DNA from: Trema orientale
Lineage: Eukaryota; Streptophyta; Magnoliopsida; Rosales; Cannabaceae
Assembly (NCBI GenBank): GCA_002914845.1
Contig: JXTC01000063.1
Location: 507,830 to 571,829 of the forward strand
Direction: 5' to 3'
Length of the DNA stretch: 64,000 nucleotides
The notes under the pieces were generated by a model. It was given only the letters and a program-made list of their open reading frames with translations, was not told the DNA's origin and searched no databases. Every line of letters begins with the position of its first letter. Position 1 is the stretch's first letter. Positions 1 to 10,839 of this stretch are shown here, in pieces. Position numbers and translations under genes: made by a program.

Positions 1-321
1 CACCAGTTCACAGCAATGGCTTTGCCTGATCATGTCATGGATATAGTTGACCCTTCATTGTCGTTTGAAGAATACGATGATGTGGTTAAGAGAAATGAAA
101 ACGACAAAGAAGAAGAGAAAACGATGATTGAAGATGGCATAAACCCATTAAGCCATGGTAGAAGAGAAATGGAGGAATGTTTGGTTTCAGTTACGCATAT
201 TGGACTCTTATGCTCTAATGTGTCTCCAAGAGAAAGGCTGCATATGAATGTTGTTGTCAATAAATTGCAAGCAGTCAGAGATTCTTATATTAAATTCAAG
301 AAGAATAAACAGAATAGATAG
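1..321 (+). CDS. LRR receptor-like serine/threonine kinase, C-terminal end (partial)
   Basis: This is the last exon of a membrane receptor kinase; the rest lies left of the window. The frame is open from base 1 (His-Gln-Phe-Thr-Ala-Met-Ala-Leu-Pro) and gives 106 residues before a TAG at 319-321. The text matches the end of the kinase domain of the EFR/At3g47570-like LRR class: the MALPDHVMDIVDPSL stretch, a variable acidic linker, then the subdomain XI pattern IGLLCSxxSPRERxxMNVVVNKL and a short Lys-rich tail. These kinases sit in the plasma membrane and often sense microbial ligands; that is family knowledge and nothing here shows the ligand. Acidic residues around 27-45 form a longer insert than I expect. 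A likely poly(A) signal AATAAA lies at 450-455. The ATG at 16 is internal, not the start. Confidence 0.88.
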   Translation, partial: HQFTAMALPDHVMDIVDPSLSFEEYDDVVKRNENDKEEEKTMIEDGINPLSHGRREMEECLVSVTHIGLLCSNVSPRERLHMNVVVNKLQAVRDSYIKFKKNKQNR

Positions 322-449
322 CTTTGTCCTTAGAGGGCTTTTTTTTTTTTTTTTTTAACAATAGTTTGATATGTATATTTGAAATATTGTATTTTTATTT
401 TATTTTTATTTTCCTTGCCTATTGAAACTATTGTACTTTAAAGCATGTC

Positions 450-455
450 AATAAA
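450..455 (+). terminator. candidate poly(A) signal of the receptor kinase gene
   Basis: AATAAA about 130 bases after the stop codon, in AT-rich 3' sequence that also carries a long T run at 340-356. Position and sequence only. Confidence 0.4.
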
Positions 456-596
456 ATAAATTATATGCAAAGCAGGGGACCTCTGTTCCTCAAATGTTAT
501 CTATCTTTTTTTGCGCAGACAAATGTTGTATATCTTGATTCTTCAGATCTGTTTTCGATTTTGGAATCTGAAAATTTTTATATCCTTTTTGTCTTC

Positions 597-662
597 TCCA
601 CTCTCTCTCTCTCTAGGTTTTGATTTTTTTTTTCTTTTTTTATTGTCGTTTGGATGTTGTCG

Positions 663-693
<31 letters not shown>

Positions 694-915
694 ACAGGTT
701 TTGATTTTTTCTTTTTCATTTCTATCGTTGTTTGGATGTTGTCGTTTGTGGGTTAATGTCGTTTTAGAGGTTTTCGTCTTTCTATCGTTTTTTATTTTTA
801 TTGACGTTTTCCAAGTTTCAGCGGTTTACAAACGAAATTGTTTCATATTTATACTTATTGTCGTTATTAGCTATTGTCGTTTTTAGCTTAATGTCGTTTT
901 ATAGATTCTCGTTCT
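597..915. repeat. T-rich, A-poor tract with CT microsatellites and recurring TGTCGTTT
   Basis: CT repeats lie near 600-614 and 668-694. The rest of the tract is T-rich with recurrent GTCGTTT, GTTGTCG and TTTTCGTC words. Read on the other strand it has the same AACGACA character as the tracts at 20.5-22.4 kb. The open frames here look like hydrophobic proteins only because of the base skew. I see no gene. Confidence 0.5.
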
Positions 916-1312
916 TTCTTTCCTTCTATTTTTATTTTTCATGTTTTGTTATCGTCTTTAAATTAATTATATTGTAAAATCTACCGCTTTCAGGTCAATA
1001 TTGCAGTTTCTTCATTCTATTTACTTGATATGTTCTTTTATTACTATGATTCACTTAATTAGTAACCGGGTAAAAAGACAAGAAATTGCAAGATAGTCAT
1101 AGTGGATTATCTGGTTTTTTTTAAGGAAAAAAATAAATAAAAACCTCATTGGACATCTCTATGTTATTTGCTTCTTCTTCTCCTGTCCCTTTTTAACATT
1201 TTTTTCTGAAAAAAAAATCTAGCAATCCGTCTTTAGACATTTTATGGAGATTTGTCTTTAAACATTTTGGCCTCGTTTCCGTAAATATCTGTCAAGAGGT
1301 TTACATATATAT

Positions 1313-1548
1313 GGTTGCCAATCTAATAGGTAATTTTTTTTTTATCTATATGTACGCATTTTTTTCTAGTCGTTGGATCATCATCTAATGATGATCTAAC
1401 GGCTATAATGAGGTGTATGAAAAGACGTGCATCATTCTATTTATCTCTCTTACTTTTTATTATAAAAAAACATGCATAATAAATTTTCATTGGCTAAAAT
1501 GAAACCTATATATAGGTGGAAAAAAAAAAATACCTACTGGATTGGTGT
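1313..1548. mobile_element. MITE, family A (copy 1, inverted)
   Basis: Terminal inverted repeats of about 25 bases begin GGTTGCCAATCTAATAGG and end CCTACTGGATTGGTG. An internal inverted pair around TCGTTGGATCATCATC and GATGATCTAACGGCTA follows. It is flanked by TA-rich DNA and has no coding capacity. It matches copies at 14201, 14432 and 17356. Confidence 0.75.
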
Positions 1549-1564
1549 ATATATATAGTAAGGT

Positions 1565-2360
1565 TAATCACGTAAAAATACCCTGAGTTTTAACTTTTTA
1601 GTTAAAAAAAATTTTGACTTTTGAATATCTGCAAAATAGTACCCTCACTTTTAAATTTCCGCAAAATAATATCCTGACTTTTGAAATTCTGCAAATTAAT
1701 ACCTTCACTTTTGAATTCTACAAAGTAATACCTTGACATTTATGATTTCTACAAATTAATACGCTCAGCTTTTATTTTCTTTGTATATTTATACAATGAG
1801 CAAATTAAAAGATGCGAACATCTCTCATTAACTTATTAAAAATGTTTAGATATTAGCATATTATCAGAAATTATTTTATAGCTATTTTTTTTGGTTAATT
1901 GCTTAAAAAACACAATTTTTTTTTACCTCTCATGTTTCTTTTTTTTTTTTTTACAATTAATTATTTTTACCTCTCATTCTAGTTTTTTACCTTTTTTTTT
2001 TAAATGAAAAGTGAAATAAGCTAACTACAAATATTTTTTCATAAATTTTATTATTGTTTAATAAGTTTAATTAAGTTGATGATGGCTACTACCATCTTTT
2101 ATTATTAAAATCAATTAATTGGGTATCAAGGTTATAAATTTATATGAATTTCAAATATTAGGGTATTAATTTGTACGAATTTTAATTGTCAGGGTATTGA
2201 TTTGCAGAATCCAAAAGTGATAGTATTATTTTGCAGAAATTCAAAAATCAGGATATTATTTTGCAGAAATTTAAAAATAAGGATACTATTTTGTAGACAT
2301 TCAAAAACTAAGGTTTTTTTTACAGAAAAAGTAAAAACTCAGGATATTTTAATGTTATTA
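1565..2360. mobile_element. foldback-type element with sub-repetitive inverted arms
   Basis: The left arm (about 1565-1790) and right arm (about 2125-2360) are inverted copies. Both are built of degenerate units of about 30 bases of the type CTGACTTTTGAAATTCTGCA plus AATTAATACC. The arms enclose about 330 bases of AT-rich DNA with no open frame. Modular arms of this kind are known from foldback and Mutator-like elements. I found no clear target duplication, so the edges are approximate. Confidence 0.6.
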
Positions 2361-2374
2361 TCCTTATATGATAA

Positions 2375-2547
2375 GGGGATGGCTACGGTAGGGGCGTCCC
2401 TACGTAGGGTCATACCTTAATTATCGTTGGATGGGAATCTGTGGGGAATAACGGGAATCTGTGGAGAATCTATTTATATACAGATTCCCATCCAACGGTG
2501 AATAGACAGGGCCCTACGTAAGGGCGCCTCTACTGTAGACGCGCCCG
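2375..2547. mobile_element. hAT-like MITE, family C (copy 1)
   Basis: Nearly fully palindromic element with GGGGATGGCTACGGTAGGGG at one end and CTCTACTGTAGACGCGCCCG at the other; the inner arms contain GATTCCCATCCAACGG and its complement. It is flanked by an exact 8-base duplication TATGATAA (2367-2374 and 2548-2555), as expected of hAT transposition. It has no coding capacity. Confidence 0.85.
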
Positions 2548-3326
2548 TATGATAATAATAGAAAAAGAAATAAGTAGCTGGAATGCCAAGTGCGTGCTTA
2601 CTTTTTTAAATATTTTTTTTGTCTTAATTACATTAGTGGATAACTTGTTTTTTTGCGACTGCACGTACGGTTTTTCTCCCTTTTTATCTGTTTTAGTTAA
2701 GTTAATCCTTTTTTTCCTTCGTGGCCGAGTAAATGGGCTAAGCCTTTTCAGGAGATTTTGCCCACTATGCAGAGTTTATCTTCCTCTTTTTTTTCTTTTT
2801 TTTTTTTCTCAAGTTTATCTTTCAGTTAAATTATAATTAAAGATCCTAACTATTATACTAAAATTTTTATACCAACACATATGACATGTGAGTTGTCACA
2901 ATTTGATTGGTGTGTTAAAATTTACAACAAATAGATTAAATATTATCACCAATAAAATAGTGATAAATCATATGCCATATGTTAGTATTAAAAATTTGGT
3001 ACAATAGTTAGTATCCTAAGCATTATCCTAAATTATAAGATAAACTCATTTGTATACAAAATTTTAGTCTATCCTGAATTAACTACTAAATCACTGTTCA
3101 AAATATATCTTATATAAAATTAGATTTTTGATTGAAAAATTAAATTGGAATTGAGAGTATATTTACTAGATTTAATATGTAATAAGGGTAAATTTTAAAT
3201 TATTAATCTGTCACACTTAGTATATTTTTTTATAAATTCCTTTTAGCGGTAACCAAAAAAAAAAAACAAAAAAACAAAAACCTTTTAGTCAGTGCCGAGT
3301 TTGAAGCCTTTGGTATTGTTCTTTGA
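2548..3326. other. gene-free AT-rich stretch
   Basis: Between the MITE and the RNase H remnant I see T-rich and A-rich runs and no supportable gene. The short frame at 2549-2836 encodes a low-complexity Phe/Leu-rich peptide with no family signature. Confidence 0.5.
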
Positions 3327-3964
3327 AGCCTTTGGAGAGATAGAAACAATGTGGTATTTGGAAATCGTTCAAAACCTCTGCTGGATATTATTTCTGATGC
3401 TGGTTCCTTTCTGAATGAATTCCAGCAAGCGAAAAATAGAATTGAGCACCTTATTCCTTCTGCTGGGAGAAGGATCTTTCATTGGAAACTAGCCCCCACA
3501 GGCCGCCTGAAGTTAAATGTGGATGTTGCCTGTTTCCTAGACTTGGGTTTTATTAGTATTGGAGCCATTATTAGTGATGATACATTGATGATTTTGCACT
3601 GCTACGAGTAGGCGTGTATGCAGCCTCTTTGATCTTGGCCGCTGAATTGATGGCTCTTACAAAAGGAATATGTTTCGCTATTCATAAACGATTGGCGATT
3701 CATGTGGTTGAAAGTGATTCTCAGATGGCCATCGGGGTCGTGAACTCTATTGGTGGCGTTTCCTCAAATGATCTCATTACTAAGTATATTAACTCCCTTT
3801 TGAGAGTTTGCGAGGGTGGTTCTTGTCACATTATTCTTAGTTCTGGAAATGAAGCGGTCCATACATTCGCTAAGGATTACATTAATGTTAATGATATTAT
3901 GTTTTATGCTTTAAAAATTTCTAGTTGTATCGCTCATATTGTAGTAAACGATATTTCTTATTAA
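3327..3964 (+). pseudogene. LINE-type RNase H (RVT_3) remnant, frameshifted
   Basis: Two frames joined by a frameshift near 3605 give one degenerate RNase H-like domain of the kind found at the end of plant non-LTR retroelements and their domesticated relatives. The first part reads SLWRDRNNVVFGNR, then WKLAPTGRLKLNVDVACF and GFISIGAIISDD. The second part holds AAELMALTKGICFAI, HVVESDSQMAIGVVNS and GNEAVHTFAKDY, ending at 3962-3964. The first catalytic Asp (NVD), the Glu in AAEL and the ESDS Asp are visible, but the frame break and absence of reverse transcriptase mark a dead copy. Related sequence lies at 21505-21740. Confidence 0.75.
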
Positions 3965-4601
3965 TGAATTTTCTCGTTTTCCTTCAAAAAAAAGTACTTT
4001 TATAATATTATGAAATAAATAACAAATCCAGTATTTTTAATTTCAGAAAACAGTATCTGTAAAATGTTAATTTTAAAACAAAGTTATGATATTAATTACT
4101 TAATTATTTAATTGATTATTTATTTAATAATAATTTGATTAAGAAATGGGTGTACGTGTCTAAAGCATGTACTTAAAATTAGTGTGTATATATATATATA
4201 AGAATACGCCTATGAAAAGACAATATTATCTATGAATTGAAAAAAGCCATATCTAGCATATTTAGGAGTTATTATAACAATTTCTATACTACTTTCTTTT
4301 TCATCTTTTAATTTAACTGCTTGACATATGGACTCTAACAAAATATCTCATATTTTAATAAATCAAACATACAATGATAAAATAAAGTGATCCCCTAACA
4401 TTTCTCTTGTTCAAAAGAATCGTCACCATTAGTGAATTTTTTTTAATAAGACTATTAAGCTACCTTACCCCTTTTTTTTTTCCTTTTTTTTGTGAAAGTA
4501 GACTGTAGTCTATTAGTGAATATTATACTATAGCGAGTATTTATGAGTCATCCTCTTCTATATGTTCTAATTTTGACATGCTTATCCCAATTAAAAAGAA
4601 A

Positions 4602-4758
4602 GGGGCGCCCTATACGTAGGGTCCTGTTTATTCACCGTTGGATGGGAATCTGTATATAAATAGATTCTTTACAGATTCCCGTTATTCTCCACAGATTTCC
4701 ATCCAACGATAATTAAGGCATGACCCTACGTAGGGACGCCCCTACCGTAGCCATCCCC
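4602..4758. mobile_element. hAT-like MITE, family C (copy 2, inverted)
   Basis: Same element as at 2375 but in opposite orientation, and lacking about 15 bases at the end that reads CTACTGTAG in other copies. It is flanked by an exact 8-base duplication AAAAGAAA (4594-4601 and 4759-4766). Confidence 0.85.
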
Positions 4759-4783
4759 AAAAGAAATTTATAATTATAAATTA

Positions 4784-4954
4784 AGGGATGGCTACGGTAG
4801 GGGCGTCCCTACGTAGAGTCATGCCCTAATTATCGTTGGATGAGAATCTGTGGGAATAACAGAATCTGTGGAGAATCTTTTTATATACAGATTCCCATCC
4901 AACGGTGAATAGACAGAACTCTACGTAGGAGTGCCCCTACTGTAGAGGCGTCCT
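4784..4954. mobile_element. hAT-like MITE, family C (copy 3)
   Basis: Same family, opposite orientation to the copy ending at 4758 and only 25 bases from it. The exact 8-base duplication ATAAATTA lies at 4776-4783 and 4955-4962. Because the two target duplications differ, the copies inserted independently. Confidence 0.85.
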
Positions 4955-5362
4955 ATAAATTATGATCAAACAAAGTATTAAAAGTGCACACTGGTTTTTA
5001 ATGTTTCGACAAAAGTGCGTGTTTCATAGGCACACAAAAAACGAGGCTTCTAGCATTGACGTGTAAGTACTTCTAATTAGTTCCTTAATATGTACTTCTA
5101 TTGATAACCAACGTATATTAAATCCCAATTTTCTCCCTGCAAACAAAGAGAAAATCTCCTTCCATAATCAAAACGACACGTCACACCGACCGCTTTTAAA
5201 TCCGACGGCGAGGATTAAAAGCCGAGATCTTCATAAATGCAAGTCTCTCGAAACAACAAACAGAGCCTAACAGTTAATTTTGTTAGAGATTCTCACGTCG
5301 AAAAGGTGAAAGCGAATCGGGGGGACTCAATCATCCAACCAATAGAGAGTACGTGTCAATGC

Positions 5363-5437
5363 GCCACGTGGCACCAGATCCGTCACCTTATCACAGATTT
5401 ATCACTCGTGAGGACCCCACCACTATATATATAAAGG
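5363..5437 (+). promoter_or_regulatory. CBM20 gene core promoter: G-box, I-box, TATA box
   Basis: A perfect ten-base G-box palindrome GCCACGTGGC lies at 5363-5372, an inverted I-box (CCTTATC, complement GATAAGG) at 5386-5392 and a TATA box TATATATATAAA at about 5425-5435. The start codon at 5626 leaves a 5' leader of about 165 bases with A runs. G-box plus I-box spacing of this kind is known from light-responsive promoters such as rbcS, so light or bZIP/bHLH control is a reasonable inference. Confidence 0.6.
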
Positions 5438-5625
5438 ACCCTTCTCCATTCCACCACCAGAAGAAACAGATTCAGCATCAACTCAAATAATTTGGAAAAA
5501 AAAAAAAAAAAGTTATTATACAGGAGCGAACAAAAAAAAAAAAGAAAAAAAAGAGCGGAGCTGTGGACTGGGAATTCCGAGTTCTCAGTGAGTGAGCCAC
5601 TACCGGGTAACTGAGTCAGCGAGTC

Positions 5626-8600
5626 ATGAAAGCCCTAACGAGGCCCCCGAGTTGCAGGGTCGGCGTCGAGTTGTACAGGGAGAGAGGTGGTTCGTCGACT
5701 TTGATGGAGAGCTGCTTTCTTACGAGGAGTCGGGTTAAAGTTTCGGGTTTCGGGTTCTTGAATTCGGTTCATGGTGTACAGACCAACAAGCCCGTTTACC
5801 CACTTTCTTGTATCTCACCACCCAAAACCCAGGTCTTAATTCTTTTCTTTCAATTTTTAACATTTCTTTGTTAGAGTAATTTCGTTTTTATTTTTTTTGG
5901 CAGCGTCCAAAAAATGTTTGGAATATTGTTTGGATTGGTTTTTACTTTTAAATTTGTAGAATTTATGAATTTTTATCTTTTTTAGTTATATATTTTCTAT
6001 GATTAGATCATCATCATTAGAAGCTTCATTTTCATTTTCAGCTTTTTTTTTTTTTTTTTGGGTGTGTCAGTGACAGTTAGAAAATCCCATGCCATGATGT
6101 TATACCTTTGACCGTTCTACTATTTTTGTTCTGTCAGTTTAGCCTGTTTTTTACCATATCTATGGAAACTAAATCTTGAATATAGCTTCTTCTTATTTTA
6201 TTTTTTTGGGTGAATTGAGTGGCACAAAAAAACTGAACCAGTCTGATGACCTTTTATGCTTTTTATGTTCTTTTCAATATATTCTTTTTCCTTTTTAGTT
6301 TGAAAATGAAGCAAGGAATACAAGAAACTTTATTGGGTTGCTGAAAAGTGTTATCTTAGCATGTTAAATTCTTAACTTTTTTAGTTTTTTTTAAACCCCA
6401 TTTTTGAAGCATGTTCTACTTCGTTGTACAAGTAAAACTAGAAACTGAAAAAGAATGTAAGGTTTTCTTTTTCAAGGTTTTGGATCTTTTGGGAAAACTC
6501 AGAATGATTATAGAAGATTTTAAACATGTAGTTACCACATTGTAATAAAGTTTCCTTTTTTAATTTATAATGCAAGTATCTTAGGAGCAGATGATATCTT
6601 GTTGATACTGACAATCTAGTCTGATTTCAGGTGGACTTGGAGACAGAGAATGTTGAAACTGAGGACACATGTGAGTTTAAACTTTAAGTTAGTTATCTGA
6701 TTCTTTTTCAGTATTTTCAATCTGCAGCTTTCTAGTTCCAACGCCACATCTCTGTTTTTGCAGATCAATCGAAGACGGTTCATGTCAAATTCCAGTTACA
6801 GAAAGAATGTTTGTTTGGTGAGCATTTTTTCATAGTGGGAGATGACCCTATATTTGGTTTGTGGGATCCAGAAAGCGCGATACCGTTGAACTGGTCAGAT
6901 GGGCATGTGTGGGTTGTTGAGCTGGTGAGTTGAAATTCATGAAGAACATTAGATTTAGATATACAAATTATTGTTACAGACAACAGTTAATGTGGTGCTT
7001 TTTTTTGCATTTTAATAGGATATGCCTGTTGGAAAATCGATCCCATTTAAGTTCATACTTAAAGACAGCACTGGGGAGATCTTGTGGCAGCCTGGTCCTG
7101 ATCGAGTTTTTCAGACCTGGGAAACTAAGAATACGATCACCGTTTTTGAAGATTGGGAAAATGCAGAACGTCAGATAATAACTGAGGAAGAACAAGCTGC
7201 CATTGGAAATGTTGCTGAGAACTTGACTAATCCACTAGATGAAGTGGTGTTTGATGTGAACAACGAGTCAGTCATTGCTAATAATGATGTGAATCTAGCA
7301 GATAAACCATTAGTAGAACCACACAACGAACAAAACATTTTGAATAACAATCCTCAACCAGAGGAGAAGCCCAAAGCTATTGTTGCGGACAATATAAGTT
7401 ACACAAATGACCTCATAGTGAATTCTAGTCCTGAAGTGCTCGATGAAAAGAGACTTAATACTACTATTTCGAACAACAATGGGACAATAGCAGAGGAAGC
7501 TCTAGGAAACAATGGTAGAGCTGCAATAGTCCAGAATCCGGCGACCACGAACATTGATACAAATCTAGTCAACTATGAAGGAGAGCCTGTCCTGGTTCCT
7601 GGCTTGACTCTGTCACCAGCAGAGCCAACCGAAGAAGCAAAGCAAGATCAGGTTGAGAATACCCTTTCCTTCGATGAATCTATTGAAGCATTTGAAACTA
7701 AGGATGACCATAATTTGCCAGAGGTAACTGCTTGATGGGTGTGAAGCTCTTTTTCTTTTATTCTCTTCTTTCAACTAGTTTATCTTAGCTTGAAATAATA
7801 GTCCATTATGTTCCCAGAAGCTGCAACTTATCTAAGTCTATGAGATTTGGTGCTGCTTACCGTATATGGTGTCAACTTTTATGTTCTAGAAATCTCTGTC
7901 ATAAAGAGAATTTCACCTAAGTGATGTTTTGAGTAGAGATCTGTTGTAAGGAAAATTGTCTACTGCATTTTCATTATCATGAACTTCAGGAGGAGGGTCT
8001 AACCAAAATGCAACTTGGATATCCTTATACGAATATATCCTTTCATATCGCTCTTTGTTGAATGGAAAACACAAGCACTAAGCAATTCAAACGAAATATC
8101 CGATTGAGTTTTCTTCGTTTCACATGAAACTAGACTGCCTTAATATATAACTTCAACACATGCTACCAAACGTTGCCTTGAGCATTTCTTTTTCCTTTTT
8201 CTTTTCTGCTGGCAGTCCTTCAAGCATTTCCATGTAGTCAAATATCTGTTACACATGTACCATGATGTTCTAAAAATGATCATAATTACGATTAATCAGA
8301 CTCCTTGACCAGAAGTATAAGATGAACTTTGTGATACCTGAAAATCATGACAATAAGAGCTAAAGACTATTCATGCTTAGTCGTTTCTCTGTTTAATGCA
8401 TCATATGGACTCTTACAATATCGGAATTTATCTTAGTCTTCTTTGTTGTTGGTGCTGCTATTGACATCTCGTTTCTTTTCTGTTGCATGGACTCAAAAAC
8501 TAATAGATTCAGTTGGATGAGAAGAACAAACCGCACAGTAACCCTTCTGAAATTGGAACAATATCTGAGATTTTTGACGGTGATGAAGAGAAGCTTGAAA

Positions 8601-8743
8601 ATGAGCTGCAACAACGGCCTCTTTTTGCTAAAACAGAAGAAGAATCTGACTCTGAGCTAGAAGACAGTAATGTCCTGAACAATGATCTCCAATGGGGTCG
8701 TAAAACCCTGGAGAAGTTTTTGACTAATTTTGGGTTGTTCTAG
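5626..8743 (+). CDS. CBM20 starch-binding domain protein (five exons, 447 aa)
   Basis: Exons 5626-5832, 6631-6670, 6764-6924, 7019-7723 and 8513-8743 join in phase with GT-AG borders. Residues about 86-182 form a CBM20 domain: VKFQLQKE, then [13 protein letters not shown], a [12 protein letters not shown] strand and [20 protein letters not shown]. Such domains bind starch or other glucans through surface Trp residues, several of which are present. The first 70 residues are rich in Arg and Ser and could be a plastid transit peptide, though this is uncertain. The rest (about 190-447) is acidic, Asn/Glu-rich and probably disordered, ending in a hydrophobic LTNFGLF. No catalytic domain is present, so it may act as a scaffold. 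If intron 4 is not spliced the protein stops at 7735. It resembles Arabidopsis At5g01260, of unknown function. Confidence 0.85.
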
Positions 8744-10014
8744 TGTCTGAAATTTGCTCCAGACTGTGTATGAGCTGATCTTGCTGTCCAAAATTTTCTA
8801 TTGGCCCAGCAAAGAGGACAGGATATGCATTCTAAATAGTTTCTGTTATGTACATATTACATTAGTGATGTCCCCTCTACCTAATAATGTTGCATATTCT
8901 ATGAGAGTGCTTAGTAGAGTAGCATCAATGTAATTCTTTTCTGAACACGAGACTGATTGATAAGGCTAATTTTCATTAGTAAAGGCTCTCCAGTTCTTTG
9001 GTAGTATTGTGTTTGTGAAGATAGATTGAGATACGTTTACTCCTTGACAATGTAGCAAAGTGATGATCAAGTCAAATATCTTACGCTGTCAATTCTTTTA
9101 GCTGTCCTATGCAGAAAATGCAGCTTAAAGAATTAATGACATACTGTGTGACATCCAGAGAAGATTCTAGGAAACAAAGAAAAGAAGAACGGGTCTTCTA
9201 TTCACTCTTATTTGGAAAGCAAGCATGACTCAAAAACGCTAACGGCAATGTTGACATTAAAATATTGTTGCAATAGTTAAAAACTTCTGAACAAATTACC
9301 GCTAGTAACGTTGCTGACTTCTAAAATATGTGAGTCGGAACAAGTTTCTAGAGAGAGAAGCACAAGCATAGAGAGAATTGTTCCAAGAGAGCAAGCAATG
9401 TAAAAGTCTAAGGAAAGACATTATCATGTTCATCATGATTGTAAAATGGATCTAGGAAAGACCCTAAACAATTCCCAAGGACTAGAATCTGGATTGATGT
9501 TAAACAATAATCATAAATGTGGCGCACTGCGTACGCAACGGAAATTATTTGTAAATGATGGGAAAGAAAGACCGCCTTTTGAGCCTCGATATTATTAGTC
9601 ATTATTAGTCATTATGAGATTCTCGGGGCTAAGAAACTTGAAGATTGTAACTACGAGGCAGAAGATTCGGTCTTTCTTAACGCTGAAGGTTGAAGCTTAC
9701 AATATTATTCCATCACTGCCCATTGATCTAAGGATCCGTAATGGTCCTAATGGAGATCCAACAGAATAGGATAGGAAAAGGCATTCTCTTTCACGAGGAT
9801 TTGATTTCATATCTCTTAATTAATTTAATTTTGACATAACTTAACTAGTAGCACATTTCCTTCACCTCTACCTGTTATATTCTATATTATACACTTTATA
9901 ATAATAATCACGAGAGTGGTCGAGTCTAATATCCAGAAAGGTATATATGGTAGGTCAATTTAATTTGATAGACATTTGTCAATATATCCAACTATGGGAT
10001 ACTTACCATCGAAC
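8744..10014. other. 3' region of the CBM20 gene and intergenic DNA
   Basis: The first 200 bases or so are presumably the 3' UTR. Beyond that I see no convincing gene, repeat boundary or RNA. The short minus-strand frame 9408-9602 has no recognisable feature. Confidence 0.4.
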
Positions 10015-10320
10015 AAGTGGCCTAGTGGCAGCCTTGTTATCCTGAGTGCTGGAGGTCATGGATTTGAACTTGTGTAGCTCCTTTGAGAATATTAAATGTG
10101 AAGGAGACCCCTGTCAACCCAGTGCCTCTACCTCAGGCCCCAGGGTGCCGTTCTCGCTAGTTGTTCGGTTGGGGTTCAGGTGACTCACTCTAGCGTCTGG
10201 TGGTGGCGACCCGCCCGTAGCGTCTTGGGAAACATTCTTAAACAGGGTTGGAGCTCCTTTGGTTTCGTCCAAGGAAGGTAGCCACGCTGGTCGCCACCTC
10301 CTCTCCTTTGGACTAATATG
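10010..10320. mobile_element. SINE-like, tRNA-derived sequence
   Basis: A GC-richer block of about 300 bases opens with a tRNA-like head: AAGTGGCCTAGTGGC at 10015-10029 resembles a pol III A box and GGATTTGAACTT at 10060-10071 a B box, about 35 bases apart as in tRNA-derived SINEs. The tail holds CTCAGGCCCCAGGG and GGTGGCGACC blocks. I could not define a poly(A) tail or target duplication, so the class is an inference. Confidence 0.5.
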
Positions 10321-10839
10321 ATTAACACTTTTACTCTTTGGACTAAATCTGCGATCACTATTTACAGGATTCCAACTAGAGATGGATATGAATAGCTACT
10401 TAATTTAGTTAGAAAAGTTTCTGAGGGTTATCTGTGATAAAATCCTAAATTTATCATACAAGAGAGGATTAATTACATAATCCTATAATTTAATCCAACA
10501 ATAAATAATTCACCAAATTCGTACTTTTAATCTCTAAAAGTAGATTTCTTTTCCTTTTTATTTTTTTATTTTATTTTTTTGGTTATTAGCAAGGGTTTAT
10601 TTATTTTCTTATTAGAAGAAACTTCATGGAAGCTGCCTTCTGCTACGTAGCATATCCATAAATTGATATCATCCCCTATTTAGACAGTATATAGCATGTT
10701 ACATCCGATCATAATAACTAATACACTACTAGCTTATTCTAGAAAATCCAATAGCTATCACTGCTATCCTTTCTTTGTTTTTCTTTTAAATGGATTTTTA
10801 GTTTGTACTTGCTGAGACTATTAATTTTCAGTACTGAAA

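Noticed and set aside
511..886. Hydrophobic open frames in the T-rich tract
   Set aside because: Produced by CT microsatellite and T-rich sequence; overlapping frames, no conserved motif.
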